DNA from: Vibrio ezurae NBRC 102218
GTDB taxonomy: Bacteria > Pseudomonadota > Gammaproteobacteria > Enterobacterales > Vibrionaceae
Reading direction: 5' to 3'
DNA: 38,489 nt
Assembly: GCF_000467185.1 (NCBI RefSeq)
Contig: NZ_BATM01000055.1
Span: forward strand, 1 to 38,489
The notes beneath the pieces are model-generated. The model was not told where the DNA came from. It did no database searches and was given only the letters and a program-made list of their open reading frames with translations. This document shows positions 15,883-23,230 of the stretch, piece after piece. Made by a program: the position numbers and the translations under genes. Within the stretch, counting starts at the first letter, position 1; the number at the start of each line of letters is the position of its first letter.

Positions 15883-17598
15883 ATGACAAAAGAAATAGCA
15901 ATATTTACTGCTCAACAAAATTATACGACAGCTCAGCATTCAAAAGGCAAAATGCGTCGTTCATTAGCACACACACTTCGTTGTCTTTCTCGTTTATCGG
16001 AACATGAAATGAAATCAATCGAGTGGAACGAGAATCTCAGTCAGTGTAATTATCTCTATTTAGATGGTGAATTAAAGCCACTCAATAACTTGTCAGAGAG
16101 CGATAAAATTGCACTAATTGAGAGCTTCAATCCACCCAAAATCCATAATAAAAAACAAAAGCAAACACAATTAGCTAACTATTCAGCTAAGTTGAAATCG
16201 GCAATCATCTCCGAAAAAAAAGCAAATAATCCTTTAGTTGAGGATGCCTTTCAAAAATTACTGGACACTCCTCGTAGTCTTCCGTTAAGCACTAAAATAA
16301 TTAACGATATTAAGCCACTATTAAAAAAGCGTGTAAAACAACGTATTAATATGCTTTACAAGTATATCGATGCACATAATGCTTTGACGCACTCCGAACG
16401 TTCAGGGCAACATACACGCATTCAAGAAGTCATTTTTAAAATCCCATCAAAATGGCAAGTCAGCAATGCCGATGTCACACCAGAACATAATGTCGAGCTA
16501 GTGCATGGTTTTCTAAATCGAATTCTTCCCAATCATACAATAAAACTATCCGTCATCCATGGCGACGAGCAACTCGAACATGAAGACCTTTGCAGTCATA
16601 TTCATTGCTTTATAGATGGACAAAATAAGCACACGAAAGAATTCGACCTACGAGAATGTGAAGAAAGAGTGATTCAACGATATGTCACCAATTCACTTTC
16701 AAAAGAAGAGCAGGATTTCTGGACTAACAGTAAAAATAAGAAAAACTATTACCACTCAAAGTTGCGCGGTGAGCATTGGCAGGCGATGTTTTTGCTCTAT
16801 ACCAATTACTACTTTAAAAAAAATGAGATCGAGCTTAAAGGTGTCAGAGCAGAAAAAACTCAGAAGCAACTAGAGAAAAATAAAGAAATGCGTCGAGAAG
16901 CAAAGCTTCCCAAAGCTGAACGTAGCTACAACTTCCACACTCGTTTATTGGAAGAACAACAAAAGCTGCTAGAGCAAAAGACACTTCTTGAGAAGGAGCA
17001 TGAAGAGAGAAAAGCAAGGATTAATAATGAGTTAAAAACCGCTCAATTCAACATCGAAGAACACAAAAAAGAAATAGACGAGCTCAAACAGACAATACAA
17101 ACCACTCAGCAAGAGATACAGCAATCTGAGCTGAGCAAACAAAAATTATACCAGCAACAGCAACAAGCAAAAGAAAACCTTAATCAGCGTACATTGGACA
17201 TTGAAGATAAGAGGCACCAACAACGTCAGATAATTGCACAAAACAAGGCTCTAGAACAAGACGCTATTCAATTGCAGGAGCGTGTAGAAGAACTTGAAAT
17301 GAAAGAAGTCACTCTAGATATCAGCAGATCAATTGCCATTGCATTTGCTGCCATCGACCGCTACATCGATGCGAAAAAAGGGGGACGTCATTATGAAAGT
17401 TTTTGGAAGCAAACTATCGCCGCATTCAAAGCACTCAATAACAGGATTGCAGAATCTAGCGTAATGAAATATCTCAAAGTTCATGAAGACGAGATCAAAG
17501 ACTACTCGCTGACTAAGGAGCTAAAAACAATACAGACACCAAAACTTAGTACCAATAAACGCTCTCCTTCGCCAGAGCCAACCATGAGGAGGCCATAA
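15883..17598 (+). CDS. mob: MobV-like relaxase (plasmid recombination/mobilization protein)
   Basis: A 571-aa protein resembling MobV/Pre relaxases. The N-terminus MTKEIAIFTAQQNYTTAQ with basic KGKMRRSLAHTLR fits motif I. The metal-binding motif is His226-Gly-Asp-Glu229 followed by SHIHCFIDG (His239, His241), matching the HxDE...HxH pattern of motif III. Residues about 320-470 form a long Gln/Glu/Lys-rich coiled coil, as in Mob proteins. Expected role: nicking at oriT and leading single-stranded transfer with a helper's conjugation machinery. I chose the ATG at 15883 because AGGTGAT lies just before it; an upstream TTG at 15856 is in frame but lacks support. No coupling protein or mating-pair genes occur in the window. 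Confidence 0.75.
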   Translation: MTKEIAIFTAQQNYTTAQHSKGKMRRSLAHTLRCLSRLSEHEMKSIEWNENLSQCNYLYLDGELKPLNNLSESDKIALIESFNPPKIHNKKQKQTQLANYSAKLKSAIISEKKANNPLVEDAFQKLLDTPRSLPLSTKIINDIKPLLKKRVKQRINMLYKYIDAHNALTHSERSGQHTRIQEVIFKIPSKWQVSNADVTPEHNVELVHGFLNRILPNHTIKLSVIHGDEQLEHEDLCSHIHCFIDGQNKHTKEFDLRECEERVIQRYVTNSLSKEEQDFWTNSKNKKNYYHSKLRGEHWQAMFLLYTNYYFKKNEIELKGVRAEKTQKQLEKNKEMRREAKLPKAERSYNFHTRLLEEQQKLLEQKTLLEKEHEERKARINNELKTAQFNIEEHKKEIDELKQTIQTTQQEIQQSELSKQKLYQQQQQAKENLNQRTLDIEDKRHQQRQIIAQNKALEQDAIQLQERVEELEMKEVTLDISRSIAIAFAAIDRYIDAKKGGRHYESFWKQTIAAFKALNNRIAESSVMKYLKVHEDEIKDYSLTKELKTIQTPKLSTNKRSPSPEPTMRRP

Positions 17599-17630
17599 GA
17601 AATGGGGGGAATTTTAGCTAGCCAAATTAA

Positions 17631-17873
17631 CTAGCTGGGTGTTGAACGTATCTTTATTACCTCGACCTCGCGACTTACTAATTCAAATCCATGTGCGATT
17701 CCGCTCTTAAATTCATTTTCGAGGGACTGGTCTGTGCCAGTTAACTTTGCAATGATAAAACCAATCTCATTCGATAGGTCACATAGTTCTAGGTCTTGTG
17801 TCGGAAGTGACTTCAATTCTGACGAAAGGACCTTAAGAAATTCATCAGTGTTCACCGTTGGTTCTGTATTCAA
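17631..17873 (-). CDS. Hypothetical 80-aa protein
   Basis: A complete frame starting at a TTG with AGGA 8 bases upstream, convergent with the relaxase gene (32 bp gap). The protein is acidic at the N-terminus and mostly helical: FLKVLSSELKSLP, then LCDLSNEIGFIIAKLTG and a FKSGIAHGFEL segment. No family recognised. The rare start codon and short length leave some doubt that it is expressed. Confidence 0.5.
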   Translation of the reverse strand: MNTEPTVNTDEFLKVLSSELKSLPTQDLELCDLSNEIGFIIAKLTGTDQSLENEFKSGIAHGFELVSREVEVIKIRSTPS

Positions 17874-17926
17874 AATGATATTCCTACCAAAATAGCCTCA
17901 ACTGACTACACATTACACCAATTAAA

Positions 17927-17967
17927 AAAAGTAGGTCAAACACAAGCCATTGCGATTTCCTGTTGCT
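17927..17967 (+). repeat. Third, diverged copy of the 40-bp repeat
   Basis: Shares AGGTCA and AAGCCATTGCG with the repeats at 20291-20330 (same orientation) and 20686-20728 (inverted), then drifts (TTTCCTGTTGCT against TTTTGTGGTGCT). With the intron removed it lies about 165 bp from the 20291 copy. Confidence 0.5.
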
Positions 17968-18131
17968 TTAACCTAGCAAACGCACTCAAACGACTTAATG
18001 TATAGTCACTCTAGACACATTGAGGCGTTTTTCTGTAACAGAAATTTGTTCTGTGACGTACTCTTCGGCAAAAAGATCCAACACGTTATTGTCGAGTAGA
18101 CGACACTTGTTACCAAGTGCCGCCCCTCTAA

Positions 18132-18165
18132 GAACCGTACGTGCAACTTTCACTGCATACGGCTC
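18132..18165 (-). ncRNA. Group II intron domain V
   Basis: The 34-nt catalytic hairpin of the intron ribozyme. It has the catalytic AGC triad (in GAGCCG) near its 5' end, a GTGAAAG loop and the closing CGTACGGTTC, and needs no change from the usual bacterial domain V form. Confidence 0.9.
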
Positions 18166-18200
18166 AAGCCTCCACTAAGGCATCATTGATACCCAGCAAC

Positions 18201-19673
18201 TTATAACGCAGTCGGGACAGGGTCTTTCCAAGAGTTACGAGCTAACCTTTTAGATTTTCTCTTCACCAAATATTCTTGGTATTGAGGGTCAAAAGGGGTC
18301 GCCGCATTCCTGATTTTTACGTGTCGCTCGATGGGCACTTTTGCTATTTGGAACAGATTGAAGTGACAGTCCATGTCCATAATTTTCTGCCAACCGTGAA
18401 ATTGCCACTGGCCTTTACGATTAAGAAAATACTTATGAACAACCCAGTCTTTGGACTTGGTTGGATGACGTCTAACTGCCCAGTGCCATAGCGCTTGGAA
18501 TAGTTTGTGGCCGACATACCCGAATACTTGTTTAGCAACACAGTGGCGATAGTAATTCGCCCATCCTCTGAGTTTCGGATTTATCAACTTGATAAGATCG
18601 TTAACAGGGATGGTTGCGTGCTTTTTAATAAGTTCACGTAGGTTTCTCAAGAATAACAACGTGTTGGATTTGCTCGGTTTAATGAGCAATTTACCTTTGT
18701 ACTTCCTGTGATTGAAACCCAGAAAGTCAAAGCCATCATCAATATGAGTGACTTTCGTTTTCTCTTCGGAGAGGGTTAACCCTCTTTTTGCCAGAAAGTC
18801 AGCAATCAACGGTTTGATGTCGTTCACTAGCACTTCCTTTGAAGAGCAAGTAACCACGAAATCATCCGCGTAACCGATAAAGTTAGCCTTAGCACCCTTT
18901 TTCAGAGCTGTAGATTTTATTTGTTGCTCTATTCCCGCGAGAGTCATTAGCATCAAGGTTGGAGATATTATTCCACCTTGAGGTGTACCCTCATCGGTAT
19001 CATAGAACAGACCCTTATCCACATAGCCAGACTTTAACCATTGCTCTAACATACGTTTATCAACCGTGATATTGTCGATAAGCCATTGATGCCCGATTTT
19101 GTCGAAGCAAGCCTTAATATCTCCCTCAAGAACCCATTTCGCAGATCGCTTTAGAGCCAAACATTTGAAACACTGACTGACGGCGTCAGCCGTACTACGA
19201 TTTGGCCTAAACCCATAGCTATTGAGGTCGGCAAGCGTTTCGGACACTGGTTCTAATGCTAGAAGGTGGAGGGCTTGTTGCGCTCTATCAATCATGCATG
19301 GAATACCCAATGGCCTGAGCTTACCGTTCTTTTTGGGGATGTAGATACGTTTGAGTGGTTTTGCAGAGTAAGCCTTACGGCTCAGTTGATTGACTGCTGT
19401 CATACGGCGTACATCTGTGTTCCAGATGACACCGTCTATTCCAGACGTTTTACTGCCTTTATTCTGAGAGACTCGCTTAACCGCAAGAAGCTTTGCTGAG
19501 CGAGAATGAGTCAAGAGCCACTGTAAGGACTTCACCTTACTGTGTTTCTTTTCTCTTGTTGCTTTTGCGATACGCATTTGAAGCTTCAATACGTGTGCTT
19601 CAACGGATTTCCAGTCGATGGACTGCCATTGAGCGCCGTCAGAAGATGCACTAATCTCTTTCGAGATCACCAT
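18201..19673 (-). CDS. ltrA: Group II intron reverse transcriptase/maturase
   Basis: A 490-aa intron-encoded protein that binds the intron RNA, helps splicing and copies it at new sites. Reverse transcriptase blocks are clear: SGIDGVIW, RPLGIPCMIDRAQQ, SYGFRPNRSTADAV, GDIKACFDKIGH, EGTPQGGIISP (about 228-238) and the catalytic YADD (268-271). The maturase X domain follows (LRGWANYYRH). The C-terminus shows no HNH zinc-finger endonuclease, so homing would rely on replication-fork or endonuclease-free routes. I start at the ATG at 19673, with AAGGAGA 7 bases upstream and the typical N-terminus of the family; the frame stays open to a GTG at 19832, inside the ribozyme region. Confidence 0.95.
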   Translation of the reverse strand: MVISKEISASSDGAQWQSIDWKSVEAHVLKLQMRIAKATREKKHSKVKSLQWLLTHSRSAKLLAVKRVSQNKGSKTSGIDGVIWNTDVRRMTAVNQLSRKAYSAKPLKRIYIPKKNGKLRPLGIPCMIDRAQQALHLLALEPVSETLADLNSYGFRPNRSTADAVSQCFKCLALKRSAKWVLEGDIKACFDKIGHQWLIDNITVDKRMLEQWLKSGYVDKGLFYDTDEGTPQGGIISPTLMLMTLAGIEQQIKSTALKKGAKANFIGYADDFVVTCSSKEVLVNDIKPLIADFLAKRGLTLSEEKTKVTHIDDGFDFLGFNHRKYKGKLLIKPSKSNTLLFLRNLRELIKKHATIPVNDLIKLINPKLRGWANYYRHCVAKQVFGYVGHKLFQALWHWAVRRHPTKSKDWVVHKYFLNRKGQWQFHGWQKIMDMDCHFNLFQIAKVPIERHVKIRNAATPFDPQYQEYLVKRKSKRLARNSWKDPVPTAL

Positions 19674-20290
19674 TTGCTTTTCTCCTTGAATAAAGTTCTT
19701 CAAATTCTCTCGCAATGGGAGACCAGTCGGAAGTGGGCTCACTTTCGTGATCAAACATAAGTCTGTATCTGCATCATTACAATGCAGCCTTCGCTTTTTC
19801 CGACCTCCTATACCTGCATCACTATCGGCCACAAAGGCTTTCCCAAAGGGAGTGATACAGGCTTTACCCTGTTCCGTATGTTACGTAAAATGTCAGCTTA
19901 GATGCCCACTATAGTGCGGAGAGTACGGCGACCACGAAAAAGTACTGTCCAACCTCTTTCCAACTCTCATTGCCTTTTGGCCACAGCGTATTAACCACTT
20001 CCGCTGCTTCATCATATAACGCACCTTGAATGGATTCACATACGTTCATCATACTGACTACCTAGCACTTACCCGAATTGTGGTTTTCAGGAGGAACGTC
20101 CTCTCACGATTCTTTTCCCACTCAGCCCAACGGCCAAGTTTCGTTACATTGTCCGAGCCGCTGCTTTATTCAGGCTCGTAGGTTCATCTGGTGATACAGA
20201 TGGTTCACTCGTTAAGCGGTGAACAACGCTTCATACGACCTCAGGTCGCACGGACATTTATGAGTTAGAAAAGTCTTCGTTAAAAATAAA

Positions 20291-20330
20291 AAAAGAGGTC
20301 ATATTCAAGCCATTGCGCTTTTGTGGTGCT
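20291..20330 (+). repeat. 40-bp repeat, left arm of MITE-like inverted repeat
   Basis: Reads GAGGTCATATTCAAGCCA then TTGCGCTTTTGTGGTGCT. It is matched in inverted orientation at 20686-20728 with a few changes and a small gap, enclosing about 355 bp. A third, looser copy is at 17927-17967. Confidence 0.7.
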
Positions 20331-20397
20331 GAATCGCTAACGTATTCTTATAACAAGCCCTAACCACTGTTTGTATGAACAGGTGAGAGGCTTTTTT

Positions 20398-20496
20398 ATG
20401 GAACAAAAATCTGGTCAGAAGGCATTTCAGAAGCTTCACTTTTTTAAGAAGGATGTTCTAGCAGGGCAGAGGAGTGACAAAAGGTTTGGTTTATAG
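20398..20496 (+). CDS. Possible 32-aa basic peptide inside inverted repeat
   Basis: An ATG preceded by GAGAGG at good spacing opens a 32-codon frame (MEQKSGQKAFQKLHFFKKDV, then LAGQRSDKRFGL) rich in Lys, Gln and Phe. It lies wholly between the two inverted repeats and just before a 12-bp hairpin. There is no database support available here; it may be chance. Confidence 0.25.
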   Translation: MEQKSGQKAFQKLHFFKKDVLAGQRSDKRFGL

Positions 20497-20503
20497 GTTA
20501 ACG

Positions 20504-20542
20504 GTATCGCACCGAGCAGTATCATAGTGTTCGGTGCGATAC
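20504..20542. repeat. 12-bp perfect hairpin
   Basis: GTATCGCACCGA (20504-20515) and its exact complement TCGGTGCGATAC (20531-20542) around a 15-base spacer. There is no T-run on either strand, so it is not a simple terminator. It is centred inside the MITE-like inverted repeat. Confidence 0.75.
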
Positions 20543-20685
20543 TGTCAAGTGCGATAAGTATTCATACCTAAAGTTCTTAAAGTAGCTAACTCCCAAGACT
20601 TTATCGATGGCAGACTCTACCAACCACAAGTTACAGAAATCATAAAAAGACTTCTGTAATAAAGGAAAGCATAGCTCTCCTTCTT

Positions 20686-20728
20686 AGCACCACGAAAGCG
20701 CAATGGCTTGGGTCATATTGACCTCTTT
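20686..20728 (-). repeat. 40-bp repeat, right arm of MITE-like inverted repeat
   Basis: On the minus strand it reads AAAGAGGTCAATATGACCC then AAGCCATTGCGCTTTCGTGG, the inverted partner of 20291-20330. Its outer end lies only a few bases from the point where the tRNA-Ser remnant stops matching a tRNA. Confidence 0.7.
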
Positions 20729-20731
20729 CAT

Positions 20732-20798
20732 GGATTCGTACTCTCGAAGGGTTGCCCTTACACACTTTCCAAGCATGCTCCTTCAGCCGCTCGGAAAA
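20732..20798 (-). pseudogene. Decayed tRNA-Ser(GGA)
   Basis: The minus strand carries the inner part of a class II tRNA-Ser: D arm TCCGAGCGGCTGAAGGA, anticodon arm CATGC-TTGGAAA-GTGTG with anticodon GGA (20770-20768), variable arm AAGGG-CAA-CCCTT, then GAGAG-TACGAAT as the 5' half of the T arm. The 3' half of the T stem (CCATG) and both acceptor strands do not pair, and no CCA end is present. I call it a remnant and not a working tRNA. Confidence 0.7.
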
Positions 20799-21050
20799 TC
20801 ATGCACTTGTCTATCTGGAATGTTAAAGATTACGAAGTAATCGTAGAAAAACTTACTTCGATTGGTAGTTGTTAAATGTGTAGGGTAAATATCCTAAACC
20901 GTTTTGGGGCAAAAATGCGTTACGAAACTGCTCTTAAATAGAACCGTTTTTCCTCTCACATTTCAACCAATGTATAGCAAGCAACCCATCAATATTTGCC
21001 GTATAGAGTGCCCCCCCTCGGCCACTCATTTTATGGCAACTGTTTTTTGC

Positions 21051-21806
21051 TCATAACTGCCTTTTATTAGCCTCAGTAAAGTATCTTTGAATCGTCTTCT
21101 TAGAAACTGACCTTTTCTTTTCGTCATCCGCTAGTTGAGCATTTAATTCATCAGTGATCTTTATTACTACGCGCTCTGCAATCCAAGAGTCACTTTTAGT
21201 TGGATGCGCTTGTTTCAAGTTATCTCGTAGCTCTATAGCCCTTTTCGCTTTCTCTTCACTCTGCTTCTTTCTCTCTTCATTCGCTTCATGAAATGATAAT
21301 TTACTTGCGGCTGAAATTAATGACTCATAGTTTGCTGTTGTTAGTTGAGCCCCGCAAAGAAAGCTTTCCATCATCAATTTATAATCATCATCGGATAATG
21401 ATGAATCAATAAAGTGTTTGTAGCAAAAATCAATGTATACGCTTACAGCGTCCCCTATGGCCTTGTATATCGCTAGATTTGTGTCGTAAGACTCAAGCCT
21501 CAATATGTTATCGACACTCACCTCTCCGTTTTCCACTGGATACATATGGTTTAGGGTATTTTCTACTAAAGGAATTCTTACCTGATTCGCAATTGTAACA
21601 ATTGTTTCCCACACTAAATTATTCGAAGGTTCGAATATCTCTGGCTTGTGGGTTAATAGACTCTGTATTTGATGTAATTTATTTACGCTCTCAGACTGAA
21701 CTAACTCTAAAAAATCGGGATCTGATAAATCAAACTTAAGGAGTGCTCTTGGATAAATACCTTCTCCACCATTTCTCCGTTTGGATTTCAAATCACTATT
21801 TTCCAT
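21051..21806 (-). CDS. Unknown 251-aa protein with possible C-terminal HTH
   Basis: A 251-aa cytoplasmic protein at the attR end of the island. I chose the ATG at 21806 because AAAGGAG lies 5 bases upstream; an in-frame start at 21830 would add 8 residues. The N-terminus is basic (KSKRRNGGEGIYPRALLKFD) and is followed by a helical region. A Lys/Glu-rich helix (about 178-200, EERKKQSEEKAKRAIELR) links to a C-terminal segment SWIAERVVIKITDEL...VSKKTIQRYF, which looks like a DNA-binding helix-turn-helix. I do not recognise the family. A role in element regulation or replication is possible, but this is a guess. Confidence 0.7.
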   Translation of the reverse strand: MENSDLKSKRRNGGEGIYPRALLKFDLSDPDFLELVQSESVNKLHQIQSLLTHKPEIFEPSNNLVWETIVTIANQVRIPLVENTLNHMYPVENGEVSVDNILRLESYDTNLAIYKAIGDAVSVYIDFCYKHFIDSSLSDDDYKLMMESFLCGAQLTTANYESLISAASKLSFHEANEERKKQSEEKAKRAIELRDNLKQAHPTKSDSWIAERVVIKITDELNAQLADDEKKRSVSKKTIQRYFTEANKRQL

Positions 21807-21928
21807 AGATGCTCCTTTTAGTACAAACATACCGAACTGCTGTTCAAATATCTTTTTACTTCAGAAAGCACTCAGTATGCAAGTCTATGAGCATAAATAA
21901 GGCTCATCAGGTAGCACCAAACCTCACT

Positions 21929-21953
21929 CTTACTTGACCACTTACTTGACCAC
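21929..21953 (+). repeat. 25-bp arm-like repeat, right copy
   Basis: Identical to 1896-1920 in sequence and orientation. It lies 68 bp inside the right att copy. The tandem 12-mer ACTTACTTGACC and its presence at both ends of the island fit an integrase or excisionase arm site. Confidence 0.65.
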
Positions 21954-21980
21954 TAAAGTGAAAAACCACCAAAAACGCAA

Positions 21981-22013
21981 AAGGCCTGACAACTTGAAAA
22001 GCTGTCAGGCCTT
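21981..22013 (-). terminator. Terminator of tRNA-Arg
   Basis: On the minus strand AAGGCCTGACA / TGTCAGGCCTT (11-bp perfect stem) is followed by TTGCGTTTTT, starting 8 bases after the tRNA 3' end. It lies inside the island, so the element supplies its own terminator to the tRNA it occupies. Confidence 0.85.
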
Positions 22014-22021
22014 ATAGAATA

Positions 22022-22098
22022 TGGCGCGCCCTGTAGGATTCGAACCTACGACCACATCCTTAGAAGGGACGTGCTCTATCCAGCTGAGCTAAGGGCGC
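22022..22098 (-). tRNA. tRNA-Arg (anticodon TCT), island attachment site
   Basis: A 77-nt gene with encoded CCA. Acceptor GCGCCCT pairs with AGGGCGC; the D arm is GCTCAGCTGGATAGAGC; the anticodon loop CTTCTAA carries TCT; the T loop is TTCGAAT. It closely resembles E. coli argU. Its 3' 45 bases (22022-22066) are duplicated at 1726-1770 and form attR. Confidence 0.96.
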
Positions 22099-22111
22099 GC
22101 TACAGGGAAGA

Positions 22112-22139
22112 ATTATACGAGTTAAGCGTCATTGGTCAA
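22112..22139 (-). promoter_or_regulatory. Promoter of tRNA-Arg
   Basis: On the minus strand TTGACC (22139-22134), a 16-base spacer and a perfect TATAAT (22117-22112), ending 13 bases before the mature tRNA 5' end. Confidence 0.88.
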
Positions 22140-22297
22140 CGGCTTTATTGCACATTATGAACTGAGTGCTGAAAAAAAGGTCAGCAGCAGTAAATATGCA
22201 TATAAATTGGGCTGGGCAAACGTTTGCTATGTAGCAAAAGTGTTTCTTTTCTGCGACAATGCGCCGAAACATTGAACTGCCTAATATAGGGATCGTC

Positions 22298-23149
22298 ATG
22301 ACTGCTCAAAATATTGATGGAAAACTGATTTCTCAAACTGTTCGTTCTGAAGTAAAGGCTCGCGTTAAGTCTCGTACTGATGCTGGACTGCGTGCTCCGG
22401 GCTTGGCTGTGGTGCTTGTGGGTCAAGATCCTGCATCGCAAGTGTATGTGGGGAGCAAGCGTCGTGCTTGTGAGGAAGTGGGCTTTGTGTCGAAGTCTTT
22501 TGATCTGCCTGCTACGGCGACTGAAGAAGAGTTGTTATCGCTGATTGATCAACTGAACGTTGATGACGAAATCGATGGCATTTTAGTTCAGTTACCTCTC
22601 CCTGCGGGCATCGATTCTACGCCTGTGCTTGAGCGTATTACTCCAGAAAAAGACGTGGATGGCTTCCACCCATATAATGTGGGCCGTCTAGCGCAGCGTA
22701 TGCCTAAGCTTCGCTCTTGTACACCAAAAGGGATTATCACTCTTTTAGAGCGCTACAATCTGCCAACGCACGGTAAACATGCGGTTGTGGTGGGCGCATC
22801 CAATATTGTGGGTCGTCCAATGACGTTGGAGCTATTAATTGCGGGCTGTACCACCACTACCTGTCACCGCTTTACTAAAGATTTAGAAGGTCATGTTCGT
22901 CAGGCGGATATTTTGGTAGTTGCAGTGGGCAAACCTAATTTTATTCCGGGTAATTGGATTAAAGAAGGCGCAGTGGTTATCGATGTAGGCATCAACCGTT
23001 TAGAGAGCGGTAAATTGATTGGTGATGTGGAATATGACGTTGCGAGTCAGCGCGCTGCCTACATTACACCTGTTCCTGGTGGCGTTGGCCCTATGACAGT
23101 GGCAAGCTTAATTGAGAACACTATGATTGCTTGTGAAAAGTCTTGGTAA
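22298..23149 (+). CDS. folD: Bifunctional methylenetetrahydrofolate dehydrogenase/cyclohydrolase
   Basis: A 283-aa enzyme of one-carbon metabolism: it oxidises 5,10-methylene-THF with NADP+ and hydrolyses the product to 10-formyl-THF. Visible family signatures are [13 protein letters not shown] with the catalytic Lys, [40 protein letters not shown] (dinucleotide-binding) and [14 protein letters not shown] near the end. I start at the ATG at 22298 ([10 protein letters not shown], the usual N-terminus); an upstream in-frame ATG at 22259 has no support. AGGGAT lies before the start. It is the first core gene right of the island, divergent from tRNA-Arg, and shares a 10-formyl-THF pool with purU downstream. 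Confidence 0.97.
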   Translation: MTAQNIDGKLISQTVRSEVKARVKSRTDAGLRAPGLAVVLVGQDPASQVYVGSKRRACEEVGFVSKSFDLPATATEEELLSLIDQLNVDDEIDGILVQLPLPAGIDSTPVLERITPEKDVDGFHPYNVGRLAQRMPKLRSCTPKGIITLLERYNLPTHGKHAVVVGASNIVGRPMTLELLIAGCTTTTCHRFTKDLEGHVRQADILVVAVGKPNFIPGNWIKEGAVVIDVGINRLESGKLIGDVEYDVASQRAAYITPVPGGVGPMTVASLIENTMIACEKSW

Positions 23150-23179
23150 ATCACTCTTAATTTAAAGTACACCAATAAA

Positions 23180-23216
23180 AATGAGCGAGGATATTTCCTC
23201 GCTCATTGCTTTTTAA
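23180..23216. terminator. Bidirectional terminator between folD and mlt
   Basis: AATGAGCGAGGA / TCCTCGCTCATT (12-bp stem, 4-base loop), followed by GCTTTTTAATTTTT on the plus strand and preceded by an A-rich run for the minus strand. It serves the convergent folD and transglycosylase genes. Confidence 0.85.
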
Positions 23217-23230
23217 TTTTTCGATTTAAG

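Larger units (their letters stand above)
18091..20251 (-). mobile_element. Group II intron, full length
   Basis: A 2161-bp retroelement on the minus strand. The 5' end GTGCGACC is at 20251 and matches the GUGYG consensus. The reverse transcriptase/maturase gene sits in the middle. Domain V is canonical (18132-18165, 34 nt: GAGCCGTATG...GTACGGTTC with GTGAAAG loop). Domain VI follows, with a GGCACTTG/CAAGTGTC stem and a bulged A seven bases from the end CTCGAC at 18091. The 5' exon ends TGTCC; an intron segment GGACAATG could be EBS1. Exon boundaries are inferred from consensus. The intron appears complete and is probably able to splice. Confidence 0.85.
20252..21050. other. Repeat-rich non-coding stretch
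   Basis: About 0.8 kb between the intron and the 251-aa gene. It holds a pair of 40-bp inverted repeats, a possible 32-aa mini-ORF, a 12-bp perfect hairpin and a decayed tRNA-Ser(GGA), listed separately. From about 20850 to 21050 I see only AT-rich sequence with short palindromes and no gene. Confidence 0.5.
1771..22021. mobile_element. Genomic island in tRNA-Arg(TCT), likely integrative mobilizable element
   Basis: Seen: 45-bp direct repeats of the tRNA 3' end at both ends, a tyrosine integrase 210 bp inside the left end, shared 25-bp arm-like repeats at both ends, an AlpA-like regulator, a MobV-like relaxase and cargo. With one att copy the unit is about 20.3 kb. Known: the argU/folD neighbourhood is an integration site in enterobacteria (DLP12 in E. 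coli uses argU). Inferred: the element is excised as a circle and mobilized in trans by a conjugative helper, since no mating-pair genes are present. The integrase lies at the end far from the intact tRNA, which is less usual. Confidence 0.9.

Noticed and set aside
19674..19832. N-terminal extension of the intron reverse transcriptase from a GTG
   Set aside because: It lies in the ribozyme part of the intron; the ATG at 19673 has an ideal AAGGAGA.
20250..20735. Integron attC site (VCR-like) because of the inverted repeats
   Set aside because: The R and L box consensus (RYYYAAC / GTTRRRY) and VCR core sequences are missing, and no cassette array surrounds it.
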